Positions 34,455 through 46,435 of a stretch of DNA of 64,000 nucleotides are shown here, one piece after another. The stretch lies in assembly GCA_025093555.1 (NCBI GenBank), contig JAIWNF010000035.1, forward strand, positions 186,001 to 250,000, written 5' to 3'. This DNA comes from Circinella umbellata (taxonomy: Eukaryota; Mucoromycota; Mucoromycetes; Mucorales; Lichtheimiaceae). Made by a program: the position numbers and the translations under genes. A model generated the notes under the pieces. The model ran no database searches. It saw nothing but the letters and a program-made list of their open reading frames with translations, and was not told the DNA's origin. The number at the start of each line of letters is the position of its first letter. Position 1 is the stretch's first letter.

Positions 34455-35175
34455 GGGATGGACTAAGTATACGTGCTACTAATAGTTTTGTTTATATTTT
34501 TCAAAGTAGGCTAGAGATATCGCGAAAGGAATATATTCATATCAATACCCTTTTATTCTTTTATTTGACTCTGGTTTTTATATACGATGCAGTAAGGGGC
34601 AGTATGTAATTTGATAAGGAATAATAAGAAGCACATTTGCATGTAAGTTTAAAATTTCAAGTTTTGTTAAGAAATGAGCGAATTGTAATATATATTTCCT
34701 TTATTTTTGTTTATTACCCTAATTATATATTACTTAACGAATATTGAATTACATAAGAGGAAGAGAAGACAGGAGCGATCCGCAATTCAATAAAGGTGCT
34801 ACACAACGGTTGTTTTCATGAAAATAGAAAAGATACATGCCAAGCTTTTTCACGAGCCGATCTAAGTCAATTCTATGAAATAACGAATAAGATTGATGTT
34901 TTGTATAATAAATGATCACTTTTCATTTTATTTTTATAAGTAGAAAGTACTAGCTAAATATTTTATATAACATTGGAACATAGATATGGTGCATACATGT
35001 TTTTTTTTCTGCTACGTACGTATTACTAAAAGAAAAAGTGATGTGAAATAAAGTCTATTTTTTCTATTTTTTCCTAACCAAGGTTTAAAAAATAAATCAT
35101 TAGCGGTTTTAACCAAGCATTACACTCTTTTCCATAAAATTCTTGGGTAATATTTATGCCACGCTGGTAAAATAC

Positions 35176-35408
35176 TTATAGGTCAAAAGAAACAGCTGCA
35201 TTGATCTCAGAAGTAAAAACACCGCTTATACTCTTTGATTCTAGTATACCCATGATACCGCTAATTAAACAAAGTGGTGGAAAATGAGTGGTTTTAGTAT
35301 TATTGTCAGTACACAGACCAAATTTACTGATCGTTAATTTAACTTTTTCATCGATTGTCATTTCGTTAAAAATGGAACGTGTGATATCATAAGATTGGTT
35401 CCATGCTC
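35176..35408 (-). pseudogene. Coding-like fragment or orphan exon
   Basis: After a possible acceptor (CTAG ending at 35409) the minus strand reads AWNQSYDITRSIFNEMTIDE, then KVKLTISKFGLCTD, FPPLCLISGIMGILES and FTSEINAAVSFDL to a TAA. The composition is balanced and protein-like, unlike neighbouring frames. No upstream exon was found: the frame meets TGA shortly before the acceptor. It could be the last exon of an undetected gene, a relic, or a 61-aa ORF starting at 35361. Confidence 0.3.
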
Positions 35409-36710
35409 CTAGTTCTCAGTACTTCTTTAGCTACCATAATACTTTTATCGTGGCTACTGCTGTAGTTGCTGCGAATAATAACAAGTTGAAAATTAGCATT
35501 TTGTAATTTGTACGTAGTCAAAATCGTGAACAAAGGAACAAGAGAACAGGGAAAAATAAATATATTATTAATTTTTGTCTCTCTTCTCCCCTTATTATGT
35601 TGAATTGATGCATACGTACTCCGTTTTTACGTCTCTCTCTACAATATCAGATACGTATTATTATGTTTAATACTCTTTTGTCTTCCTTTTTTTTAAAAAT
35701 CAACACCCCTTATTAGATGGCTGTATGTTCGTAGCTGCCCCTGATGATTTTCAAGAATTATTATCAAAAAACTCTTACTTCTTGTTATTGCTGCTATGGA
35801 GAGAGATTATTACGTATTATTGCTTCTGTTTATTTACAACACTACTACTTGCTTCAATTATTATTAATAAAATAGTGACCATAAGAGTCATATTTAAGAA
35901 TAGTTACATTGTGCAACCTCCTTGTGTCATTATTTTTTTTAACACGGCTACTTGTTATAATGTAGTAACGCCCAACTTACAGTAGCTATAATAACCATAT
36001 GATAGCGTTCTCAATTTCGTTAATTTCATCTGGTTTCTTATTCTTTTATTGACACGACGGACCCCCCGCTCCCTTTTCGACATTTTCCCTATTTCTATTT
36101 ACCCCACTATCTTATCTCGATCAAATATGTCCGATCAGGATAGGAAGCTGCGATTACTTTTGGGGTATCATCACCATGATAATATATAATATGTACAACG
36201 GTATATGATATTCTACTATTGCTGTAGTTATATCATAGCAACAGAAGCTAAACAAAAACGTAACAATAACTAGCAACCTTATCTCAAAAAAATGATAGCT
36301 TTGATGACAGGGGTTTCATGTAGATATTTGATACCTATTCCTACAAATAGTCATCTATTCTGTAAAGCATAGGTTTACTGATAGTGACTTACAGTACATA
36401 GCAACAACTTAATAAAATCATTCATCATATACCGTTATTATTAATTATTTAAGAAAAACTAAAAGCTCAATGGAATTCTATAACAACTAAGCAGTTAACG
36501 TTTTACTTTTTACTCTATTATACTGTACAATTTAAATATGTCAGGTATAAAGAACATGCAATATGAAATTGCTGGTGAAAGCATGTACTTTTGATTATAC
36601 TACTATTTTTTAAGTAAAATTCCTGCTGTCATATTACAACAGGAATCCCAATAACAGCGGTATCAATAGTACTCTCACTCAAAGGAAAAAGAGATACTGA
36701 TGAACCTGCA

Positions 36711-36860
36711 TAATAATATAGTCATGTTATGTATACACTTATGCATTACGATATTCTGGTGACAATTATTGTTTTATCATTAATAATATAGTCATGTTAT
36801 GTATACACTTATGCATTACGATATTCTGGTGACAATTATTGTTTTATCATTAATAATATA
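36711..36860. repeat. Exact 70-bp tandem duplication plus partial third copy
   Basis: 36711-36780 and 36781-36850 are identical, and the first 10 bases recur at 36851-36860. The lack of divergence implies a recent slippage or unequal-exchange event, or an assembly artefact. Non-coding. Confidence 0.92.
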
Positions 36861-38634
36861 TTGAAACAAGTATAAATTGATCGTTGTGTGTTACCATACG
36901 TCACTTTATCACAATATACCAATTGATTATTATTTTTTTCACTGGGACTCACAGATAGACTAATATAAATATGGTAATCCTAATTTGGTACAACAGATGT
37001 GTTGTTCGGTTGTCTCCCGGAACACTCATCATCCGTGGTGTTTCTCCTTTTTTTTTTTCCCGTGCCGTGCTTCATTCGATATGCTATTTGCTTCTTTCTC
37101 AAACATAAAAGAAGTCAGCATATATATGTTGGTTGTGGTTAAATTATTTTTTATTCGAGTGAAAGAAAAATAATAATTGAAAAAATACCAATCTTTTGAA
37201 CGTAAACAAAAAAAAAAAAAAATAGAAAAAGAAGGTTCAAACGAACGGACCATTTCATTGTAACACGAATGTTATCATACATTATATTTCTTTTTATTCT
37301 TCTCTTTCACCCCCCCAAAAAAATAAATAATAATAGTAATAATAAGACGACAATGTAGGACAACGTACATTTATTGTCAGTTCGTTCAAGTGTGTTTTTT
37401 GCATGATAAGTTCATAAAAGTAAAAGTGTGGTGGATCCTATGCTTTGACTTTCTATAATCCCTAATTATAATTTCACATGTAAGTGCGTATTTTTTGTAT
37501 GTATGTAAATGATATAAATCAATAGTTCGTATGAAAAAAAAGTAGAGTACGCGTCTACATCTGTATACTGGATTAAAATAAAATAAAGCACATCACGAAT
37601 TTGTTGGGTTATATAACAATAATAATAGTACTCACAAAGTCAGCTTATATAACGCCATCATTTATTATCGTATTTTTGTAACACTTTACCGAAATTGTTT
37701 CTCTTTTTCCTTCACTCCCTTTTTTTATGTCTATTATTAGCATGTAACCTTACCATGCTAACTAACAGTTATGTTGGGGGGTTACAATGAATATTTGTTA
37801 CTGCCTATACTTTTTTATGTAAAAGATGAAATTTCAACAAGATCAAAAGTGCTGAGTTAATGTGATGATATATGAACAGATGACAGGATGATCGTTCATC
37901 ATCGTGCGTGATATTTTATACCATAGTTGTATGAATCGTTATTATGATCACTTTGTAACTCACTCCTTTTTTTTTTCTTTTAACTCCTTTGTTCATCATC
38001 TCAAGAGCCCATCAACTTCATCAATTATCGGAGGACGATCCGAGAGTTACTTTTGAACAAAGTTTACATATGCATAAGAAATAAGTTACGATGAACTAAA
38101 AAAAAGTATATTCAATATTATGATAAGCCAGACAATAAAGATTTTGAATATTTGGTATTATTATAATCCGATATAAATACCCGTGAGAAAGAAGGAATAA
38201 TGGATCATGATACTTTATTTATATTACAATAATTATAATAATAATAAAAAAATTGTTAATGGTGATAATAAGGACAAATGTGAAACTTTAACAAAAAAAT
38301 TGTCGTCATGAAAGTAGTTTACCGCCAATTTTTTTTTTCTTTTAGGGGTCGGTTTAAAAAGAATAATAAGGGAGAAAGCATGAGCCACCATCCACCCACA
38401 CAACCCATCATCACTAAACCCATCCCCCTTCCCTTCACCTATTTCACACATAAAGTTCTTTTATTTATATTTCCCTCTCTTTTTCTTCTCTTTTTCTTCT
38501 TTTTTCTCCTGTTTTTTTTTCTTGTTTTCATTTACTTTATTCATTGTATATAAATTAACTATACAGCAATAAAAATATCAAAATCAAAAACCGACGATAC
38601 ATTAATACAAATACTCATAATAGCACTGATAATA

Positions 38635-39367
38635 ATGCACCAACAGCAACAACGACGACTATCTGAATTTATGGAGCGGCCTCTTAGTTTATCGTTTCTT
38701 AAATATATTAGTGACCAAGCATCACTTGTCATACCATGCCATCCAACAGCAACAAAAAACATCAATACCGTTGTACCTCCACTGGCTCATTTCATCAATT
38801 TCTTGGTCCGTCGTTCAACTGTTGGTCCCGGTACATTATTAGCAGTATTAGTGTTACTCGATCGTTTACGGAATCGTTTAGCTCGCATTGCAAAAGGAAT
38901 GCCATGTACGCGACAACGCATCTTTCTTGCAACCTTAATCGTTACTTGTAAGCTTTTGAATGACACTGCACCTAAGAATCGTCACTGGACACACTATGCG
39001 CATTATTTTACAGTTGAAGAAATCAATCTCATGGAAAAGCAGCTCTTGGCTCTTTTGGTAATATATATATTCTTTAGATACATCACTATCATTGTTTAGA
39101 GCACTATTATCCAATGCAATAGTATACTGACAGAAATATGGCATATATTTTATATTATATTAGGATTTTGAGTTATCAATTTCACTCAATGATCTTCATA
39201 CAATGTTAGCTCGATTTGAGCTTAGCTGTAACAGCACATCAACAACCGATTCTTGTAAGAGAACCTTGGTGAACGCCAATAGTATGATGATTGGTGCTAG
39301 TTCGATCAGTCAACATATTCCCGGTGTATGTGGTAATCAACGTTCGCTACGCCGTCTTCCCCCTTAA
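38635..39367 (+). CDS. Pho80-type cyclin (PCL-like), 2 exons
   Basis: Exons 38635-39057 and 39164-39367 give 208 aa. The product should bind and activate a Pho85/CDK5-type kinase in phosphate sensing or cell-cycle control. The cyclin box is recognisable: FINFLVRRSTVGPGTLLAVL, then LVLLDRLRNRLARIAKGMPC, RQRIFLATLIVTCKLLNDTA with the conserved Lys and Asn-Asp, then HYFTVEEINLMEKQLLALLD and FELSISLNDLHTMLARFEL. The intron falls at the usual position after the ELN-like helix. The tail is short and ends NQRSLRRLPP. An alternative 3' exon near 39869-40156 is possible (see findings). Confidence 0.8.
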
Positions 39368-39993
39368 AAAACATACTTTATTTATTTTATTTACTCCCCA
39401 AAAAAAACCCCACTATCAGAACCCTAATTTTCATGTTTATATCCGTCTACTATTGTCATCAAGCATCAATATCATATCTCTTATATACATACATTTATAC
39501 GCACTACAAACAAAACATCCATCATATTCTTCTTATTGCAATACTTATTATTTATTTATTTATTTTATTTTACGTACAATTGGTTACTATGGCATTTTTT
39601 TTTTCGTCTTCTTTCATAACAACATTATTATTAGCTATTCATCATTCTTTTTCATGACATTTATATTCCTTTAACCCATCATAATTACCCCTTATTTTTC
39701 TTTTCTTATATATCGCACAACAAAAAGTTTAGATAGTTACTTTTATGAGCTACTCTATGTATATGTAAAAATATATATGTGACATGGCCCCCTCCATTTT
39801 ATATAGTCTTTCAATTTATCACCCTACTTTCAATTACAATATAACAATAGTATATATCATCATCAGCATTACCATCTTTATTTTTTAATAATAATGCATA
39901 TAATAATAATAGTCAAATCAACACGCTCATGCGTGAAGTCAATCATTGTTTGCATATTGAAATCTACCAAGTGGCGCCTGCTCCTCCTGAGCC
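39368..39993. other. 3' flank of cyclin gene
   Basis: AT-rich, with no independent gene. It may be an intron of the cyclin if the downstream tail exon is used, and 39939-39993 may belong to a spliced version of the minus-strand gene at 39994. Confidence 0.4.
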
Positions 39994-40206
39994 TCAGCCT
40001 CCGTCACTTGTATTACTATTATTTACGTTCCATACAGGTTCAACTTCAGGTTCATCCCCCCATCCTTCTACAACAACATTATCAAACAAATCTTGTTTAT
40101 TTTCTTCTTTAGGTCCTTCAATGACATTGGGTTCTCTTGGTTTTTCCCATTCTTGACGTGACATCCACTTTGGATCGCCTGGATGAGTAGGTTGTGTCAT
40201 TGACAT
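39994..40206 (-). CDS. Small acidic hypothetical protein
   Basis: An ATG-started 70-aa frame: MSMTQPTHPGDPKWMSRQEW followed by PREPNVIEGPKEENKQDLFD and VVVEGWGDEPEVEPVWN. It is hydrophilic, Trp-containing and acidic, unlike AT-driven spurious frames. It starts 131 bp after the end of the CTC1-like gene on the same strand. The last residues (VNNSNTSDGG) look non-coding and follow a GTAAAT donor after EPVWN. Splicing to an acceptor 40-49 bp on would give a tail ending APLGRFQYANND with a stop at 39939-39941. Unknown family. Confidence 0.45.
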   Translation of the reverse strand: MSMTQPTHPGDPKWMSRQEWEKPREPNVIEGPKEENKQDLFDNVVVEGWGDEPEVEPVWNVNNSNTSDGG

Positions 40207-40337
40207 TGTTTTTATTTTTTATAGAAAAGACAATAAGTTGAAACAAATAGAGAGAGTTTAACAGACGCACAACCATTATGGACAAAAAAGTTACTACTCT
40301 ATACAATTTTTTATTGACCGCAAAAACTAATTATTAT

Positions 40338-41097
40338 TTATTCTTGTTGTTGTGATGATGATATTGGTGATGACGATTCTTGTTCTACTTGTTGGTTATA
40401 TGTACATATATTATCTAACTGCATCACCATGTCCCATGCACAGGCGGCAGGATCCATTAATTCAAGTTCAACCACTACAATCCTTGGTTCTTTTACTATC
40501 GCCACATGTTTTTGACTGTCTATAGATATGGCTCGCAAATTCAATTGTTGCATAATTGTTGCATCCTTTTTTGATTTAGCTGCTCGTTCAGAAGCAAATA
40601 GGGTATATATCTTGCCGGTACTTGTAACACGCCGACATAATTTAGGTAAGGTGACTCCACCTCTTAATAATTCTTGATCTTCTTCTGCCAAATGATCATA
40701 ACCTTGTGGTTGCAAGTCTTCTCCTACATCTTCTTCTCCAGTAGCATAATGATTTTCTTGTCCATAATAACTGCTGTAAGTTACTTTTCCATATTCCAAT
40801 ACGGCTGTCTTAATTCCATCCACAAGACTGTCTTGAATATTTAATAACTTGAACACAAGTCGTTCACCATCGAAATGAGCACGTGCTTGAAAAGTGCCAT
40901 CTGATATAACAGCCAATGCATTTGCCATAAATGAACGTTTGGCTTTTTTACATAAGCGATAACATTTGTTGTCTTTAACGACTGTGCCACATTCACCACA
41001 TTTCCACCATAAATTAACACAAATAATGGATTTGACTGAACATATCGTCTTGAACACCAATGGATCATAATCATCTACATCGTCTGGTAATTTTATT

Positions 41098-41128
<31 letters not shown>

Positions 41129-44100
41129 CATTCCCGACTTTTCGATTCTTGATCAAATCTTGCAATTTCTTGGATGGGATATCTTTCGTTCGAATCATTT
41201 CAGATCGCGGATCAAGTTGCTCCGATACTTTTGCATAGCTACATGGTAACATTTGACACATTACCAAACCAGCATCTGACTTTTTTCGTACGAGGTGATA
41301 AAATGTAACCAAGGCGCCTGGGATCAATCCTAGAGGCCAAGTTCGATTCCATGCATCCATATAAATATCTACTGTATCCAATTCATCGGTTTGTCTAACG
41401 CGAAAGAACAATTGGTTTCTTCCTGACTGTCCCGTACCAACACCTAATTCTTCAAATACTTGTCTTGCATTAGTATCTATAGCTCCTTTGGCTCTTGATG
41501 CTTGTTCTCGAAATCCCTTGTCGACAATGACACCTTGGACGTTAACTGTATCTTCAAAGAATCGTTTACCAATTTCCACCATGCTGGGTAGGCTATCCTT
41601 GTCATTATCGTTGTTGTTGTTGACAAGTAGTGAGCTTTTTTTTGGTGACGTAGTTTTAATAATATCCTTGACTTGATATATCCGATCATTAGGTTTAGTA
41701 GAATATATTTGTTTGATAGCTGATGGCATATATACTCCCGTAAGGTTGGTCGGTATAAATTCAATCATTCGTTGAGTTGGATGAGTTGTAATTAATTGAT
41801 GACGATCAGGATCAACAACGAGGGTTGGTGGAATAGGTGGTAATTTCATTTTTTTTGGATTATATTTGACTGTTTCCACAACTTGAAATTCATCAATAAT
41901 TTTGTCGTTGTTATTATTGTTGTTTAACAAGGAAAGAACAACCCAACATCCAGGATAGAGCTGGGGTAAATATCGTAAGCTAGTAGTTTGAGAGCTAAGT
42001 ATAAGATGAACTTCTTGTGGACGCTTATCTTGATTATTTTTATCATCAAGAACGACTGGATATCGAATTGCTTGGATATGACTGATTAATTCAAATGAAT
42101 TGTCTTGTTGATATGATAATATAGGTGGCTGAATTTCTAGTATATGTAACATAATTTGAGAATTTGGATCTTTATGATCACATTTGCTATCCTGTTGTTG
42201 TTGTTGCTGTTGTTGATCATCATTATTATCGATATCCATTGGATCATTTTCGTTATCGGTGTGTTTTCGTTTAAATCCCTTTACTTTCATATAATCCACT
42301 TCTTCTATAATCGACATTGACGTTCTTTTCACTGATTTGACCATAGCAACGTGTTTCAAATTCTTTATATCGCATACAATATAATTACAATCCAGTAATA
42401 CTCGAGATCCGCCTTCTTCTTGATAACCCAAATCTTCTTTTACCAATTCGAATTCTCGAACCCGATACAAATCCCCCAAATAAAGATCATAGGCGTCTTG
42501 AGCATCTTCAGATAGAACTACCAGTGGTAACTTGCCCGTATCATCCAAAATGTACAGCCGACCATCTGGCATTGCATCCACAATTCCCATAATTACCAAG
42601 TTCCTCTCCTTTTCATTATGAAGCGCCATCGTCATATCCACTCGCAAATCTTCTCGTGAACTACCACGTTCACCCGGATGTCTTGATAATTGCAATGTCC
42701 GTTCCTCATCCTCTAACAATAACTTAACAATATCTGAGACATATGGATAACGTTTTAATTCCAATGAGCTTGCTCTTGTCTTGACTGCTGAACATGATTG
42801 CTCATGCTGAAAAATATCATGATACCAGTCATTGCCGAATATAGGCTGTGTTGTTTTATTGATTTTATTTGTGAAAACACGACATAGCCTGCGTAGTAAT
42901 TTAGCTGATGAGATCGAATTTTTAAATTTGTGGATTAATGACGCTTGAATTTCCAATTTTTGAATTAATGAATCGAAATCGGCTTGAGTATTGATACATT
43001 CCTTGAATATAGGTCCATAAAGTGATAATGACCACGGATTTGCTTTGTGTCTGGTGTTGAAAGAGGAACATTTAATATGGTTAGGGAATTCAATGATTTG
43101 AATGTGTGTTTTTAAGCATCCAACAAGAATGATGTGTGTCTTGTAATCACCCCGTTCCATGGTAGGCGCATCCCATACTTCCATAATAGTGGATCCAGGA
43201 CCAATACCAAGCATATGTACACAAGATAGTCGAATACGAGTGCCTTGACGATATGGATAAACAAGTGAGTAATCAGTATAATGAAACAAGCAGGTAATGA
43301 CGTCGTGATCTAATTCGTATACGCCGAATGATGGCTCAATGACTCTTGTAATTATGCCTTCATATGTTGTCATGCTCGTTGATTCTGCTGGCCGTAAAAT
43401 AGCAGGCGGTGGTAAAAATAATTGTTCTTGTTTTTCATGTTGTTGTTGTATCCCTTCCTCTTCTTCATGTTCTTTTTCATCGTCATCATCTATTGAAGGT
43501 GATATAGTTTTGATTTGTTTGATTTTATCTTTATCTAATTGATAACATCGTGATTGATTTGAGACAAATTGAAGTACACCACGTACTAATTGATTATCGA
43601 TTGTTATAGCTCCCGTTTTCATATACATAAACACATACCAATGATCTGTTTGAAAGGTATGGTACAAATTCAAAAGATCATCCCCTGTAAAAATTATCAT
43701 GGTAGATGTATCTCCCTGAAAACCTATCAGTTCAATGTAAAACTCTGCTGGCCTTCCTGGTATTAAACTTCGAACTGGTTTCGAACTGACACGGCCAACG
43801 ACATGAATTGGTTCTTGCTTTTCTTGCTGACATGAGGATGCTAAACAACGTTTATTTAATAGTAATAAATCTTGGGCTGAAAATATGGATACGTCAGGAA
43901 TGTTGGCAAGTAAATCGATAGCGATCTGTTCGGTTTGGAGTATTTGTTGTAGTGAGGAAAAGGCAAGAGTGCCAATTGGATATATGTGGTTTAAGGATGC
44001 TTCGATCCACTCGATGTTATTATTATTATCGAATTTAATATGATTCCATTGCGTAATTTGGACTATGTTATTAGCAAGTTCGTGATGAAATAAATCAACC

Positions 44101-44276
44101 CGCAGATATATGGAATCGTTGGTTGTCAAATCATTTAAAAATAAGGTCCCTTTTCGTCGTTTTGGATCAGGATTGTCGTGAGTGGTAATGGTAAGTCGAC
44201 CCACAATACTGGCTTTTGTTTGGTTTGAAGTTGTACTGGTTTTGTTACTGCATACTTTTTGTATGGATAACAGCAT
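40338..44276 (-). CDS. CTC1: CTC1-like CST telomere complex subunit, single exon
   Basis: An uninterrupted 1312-aa frame. Successive blocks have OB-fold character (for example KASIVGRLTITTHD, EPIHVVGRVSSKPVRSL, TTYEGIITRVIEPSFGVYEL, LVIMGIVDAMPDGRLYILDD, VNVQGVIVDKGFREQASRA). Near residue ~1090 is a zinc-ribbon insertion WWKCGECGTVVKDNKCYRLC, followed by an OB strand pair ISDGTFQARAHFDGE, as in the last OB-fold of CTC1 and RPA1. The large size, multiple OB-folds and zinc element near the C-terminus point to CTC1, which with STN1 and TEN1 binds single-stranded telomeric DNA and recruits DNA polymerase alpha. Low-complexity Gln, Asn and acidic linkers separate the domains. Another OB-fold ssDNA-binding protein is the alternative. 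It is the only long single-exon gene in the window. Confidence 0.62.
41101..41129. repeat. ATT/AAT trinucleotide run encoding poly-Asn
   Basis: An in-frame microsatellite inside the CTC1-like gene encoding about ten Asn in a linker between OB-fold blocks. It is likely variable in length between strains. Confidence 0.85.
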
Positions 44277-44816
44277 AACTATTATTCATAAGATAGAAAC
44301 AAAAAGGAAAACGCGTGCGTATCGAACGCGAGGGAAGAAAAACGAAAACCAGACACCGAATTATATATTTTATTGATGTAAGGGAGTTTGAAGCTTAAAG
44401 CTCTTATCCCTATTTTTGTTAATAAGTTTAATTAGCAATGATAACGGAAGCAGTATAATGATGATGCTATACCTGTGGTAATTGTATGAATATGAATAGA
44501 TATTAGGTGTAGCACTATCATAAATGTTAAAAATACATCCTTTTAAATCTATAGTTTCTCGCTGTTTTTAATTGATAGTTAATTTTTCAGTACGTACGCA
44601 AAAAGTGTTAGTTCTTTCCTGTGATAATAAATATTGCTGATAACAAGCAACTTTTTAAAGTAATGACAAACTTATATTTTTTTTTACTTATTATTTTATT
44701 AACACTAAATATAACACTAGATTCAATATACAAAAAGATCATATCTTCATTTTCATTTCGTCCACAAACAAAAAAAAGTATCATATCGATAACAATTATG
44801 TCTTCTTATATCCAAT
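44277..44816. other. Intergenic: CTC1 promoter and dioxygenase 3' flank
   Basis: Both neighbours are on the minus strand. AT-rich, no coding frame. Confidence 0.5.
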
Positions 44817-46435
44817 TTAAGCCTTGTGCTTTTCAGCTTCTTCAGCCAAAGCTTCACGTCTGGATTTGCTCTTGGGATCAAAATAAGGACGTTCAGCTGA
44901 TGGGGAAACACGATAACCATGACGAAGACCCTTACCACCGAAATAATCATAAACAGGGTTGTGATAAGTGACTCGGTTATCCCAGACGGCCACGGTATCT
45001 TCTGTCCATTTGAAACGAACTTGGAAATCAATACCAGTTTCAATATGATCAAACAAAAAGTTCAAGACAGCGTCAGATTCACGTCGAGTAAAACCAACAA
45101 TTTTTCGAGTGAAACCACGATTAACGAACAACGATTTCCAACCAGTGACTGGATGAGTACGAATGACAGGATGAGCATTATCGGGAGCTTCACGTCGCAA
45201 TGGTTGGCCAGTAACACGAGCTGTTTCGCGATGAACATCACCACTATGAATAGCTTCAAGACCTTCCAAGAAAGTCTTCCATGCAGGAGAAAGACGATCA
45301 TAAGCTTCGTATCCACTTGCTATTATAGTTAAGAAGAAAAGAAAAAAGTACTATTAGATGGACCTGAAAAATGATATAAACCTTCTTTTCCTATTTTTTA
45401 AGCACAAGCACAATTATATAGTATACACTACCCCACAAGGTATCGCCTCCAGCTTCTCCAGGAAGTGTATCAATTTTGAGGAAAGCAAGACCTCCGGGCT
45501 GGAGTTCATAACTAACATCGCTATGCCATCCGTCACCAGGACTTCTGTAGCTAAGACGTTCACGGATTTGAGGTTTTTCATGTTCGATGTGGAGAATCAA
45601 AACCTAATAAGGAAAGCTTACTTTAGTATTTTATATAGATATAGAATTTATTTAAACATAATTTATAATGATACGTATACGTATCTACTACTTACTTCAT
45701 TAACATGAGGGGGATGTCCGCCAACGTTATGACTATAAAGTAAAGAGTAGAAAGTAGTAATATATTAGTGTAGTTCCGATTTCTGTTTCATTGTTGCTTT
45801 AAATTTAAAGAGTATTATTGGAAACGGTATTTACATATGCAATGGACCTATTGAGAATAATATAATAGAAATATAAGTATAAATTACATACAATTGGCTA
45901 TCTATAAAAAAAACTGCTTATGCTTACCATAGTGACGACCAAGTTCTAATGACTTCTTAACGCGAATGTCTTGATCCTTGAAGAATACAACACCACGGCG
46001 GGCAACAAGTAATGCCAAATCATTTTTTTGTTGTTCGGTCAAGTTTGAGAGTTGAATACCATGAACTTCAGTGCCAATGTGAGGAGTAAGATCTTGAATC
46101 TTTTCAGCATTGTCATAAATGGATGCAAGCTTGGGATCGGCCAAGTGACCAGCATCCTTATGCTCATAAGGTTGCAAAGGAGGATACTATTTATATATAT
46201 AAAGATATTACATTAATAAGTAAACAAATATAAATATATGTTGGATATGTTTAGATAGATATAATTACTATTGTTAACAAAAAATAACAATATAACATAC
46301 GTAGACTTCGGGATAAACTTGGTAGCTGCCCTTTTCACGAACAACTTGCTTTAAATCAAGGTTCTCAAGGTACTCGGAAAGTTGCTCGGGGTTCTTGGGA
46401 TCAATGGTTTCTGGGTCAACAACGTTTGGAGGCAT
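44817..46435 (-). CDS. TauD/TfdA-type 2-oxoglutarate-dependent dioxygenase, 6 exons
   Basis: Exons 46301-46435, 45928-46186, 45835-45847, 45696-45732, 45432-45603 and 44817-45319 give 372 aa. The enzyme family uses Fe(II), O2 and 2-oxoglutarate to hydroxylate sulfonates such as taurine, releasing sulfite for sulfur supply; yeast Jlp1 is the model. Visible motifs are HIGTEVHGIQLSNLTEQQKN, ARRGVVFFKDQDI, the iron-binding GWHSDVSYE (His-x-Asp), LKIDTLPGEAGGDTLWASGY, VWDNRVTYHNPVYDY and RHGYRVSPSAERPYF, which supplies the distal iron ligand and the 2-oxoglutarate-binding Arg. No targeting signal is seen, so it is probably cytosolic. Codon use is GC-richer than in its neighbours, which suggests good expression. 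Exon 3 is only 13 nt. The exact substrate cannot be fixed from sequence. Confidence 0.9.

Larger units (their letters stand above)
32070..38634. other. Gene-poor stretch, about 6.5 kb, with local tandem repeats
   Basis: The first few hundred bp are the TRP2 promoter and the last few hundred the cyclin promoter. Between them I see two tandem duplications (34207-34454 and 36711-36860) and one short coding-like fragment (35176-35408), each listed separately. Other open frames (for example 35725-35985) are hydrophobic and AT-driven. No RNA gene was recognised. Confidence 0.5.

Noticed and set aside
35725..35985. 86-aa open frame on + (MFVAAPDDFQELLSKNSYF...)
   Set aside because: After the first ~15 residues it is a Leu/Ile/Phe-rich run expected of AT-rich DNA. 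No splice partners or family.
36985..37173. 62-aa frame with Cys and Phe runs
   Set aside because: Composition follows poly-T and AT tracts. The opposite strand is also open, and there is no sign of splicing or conservation.
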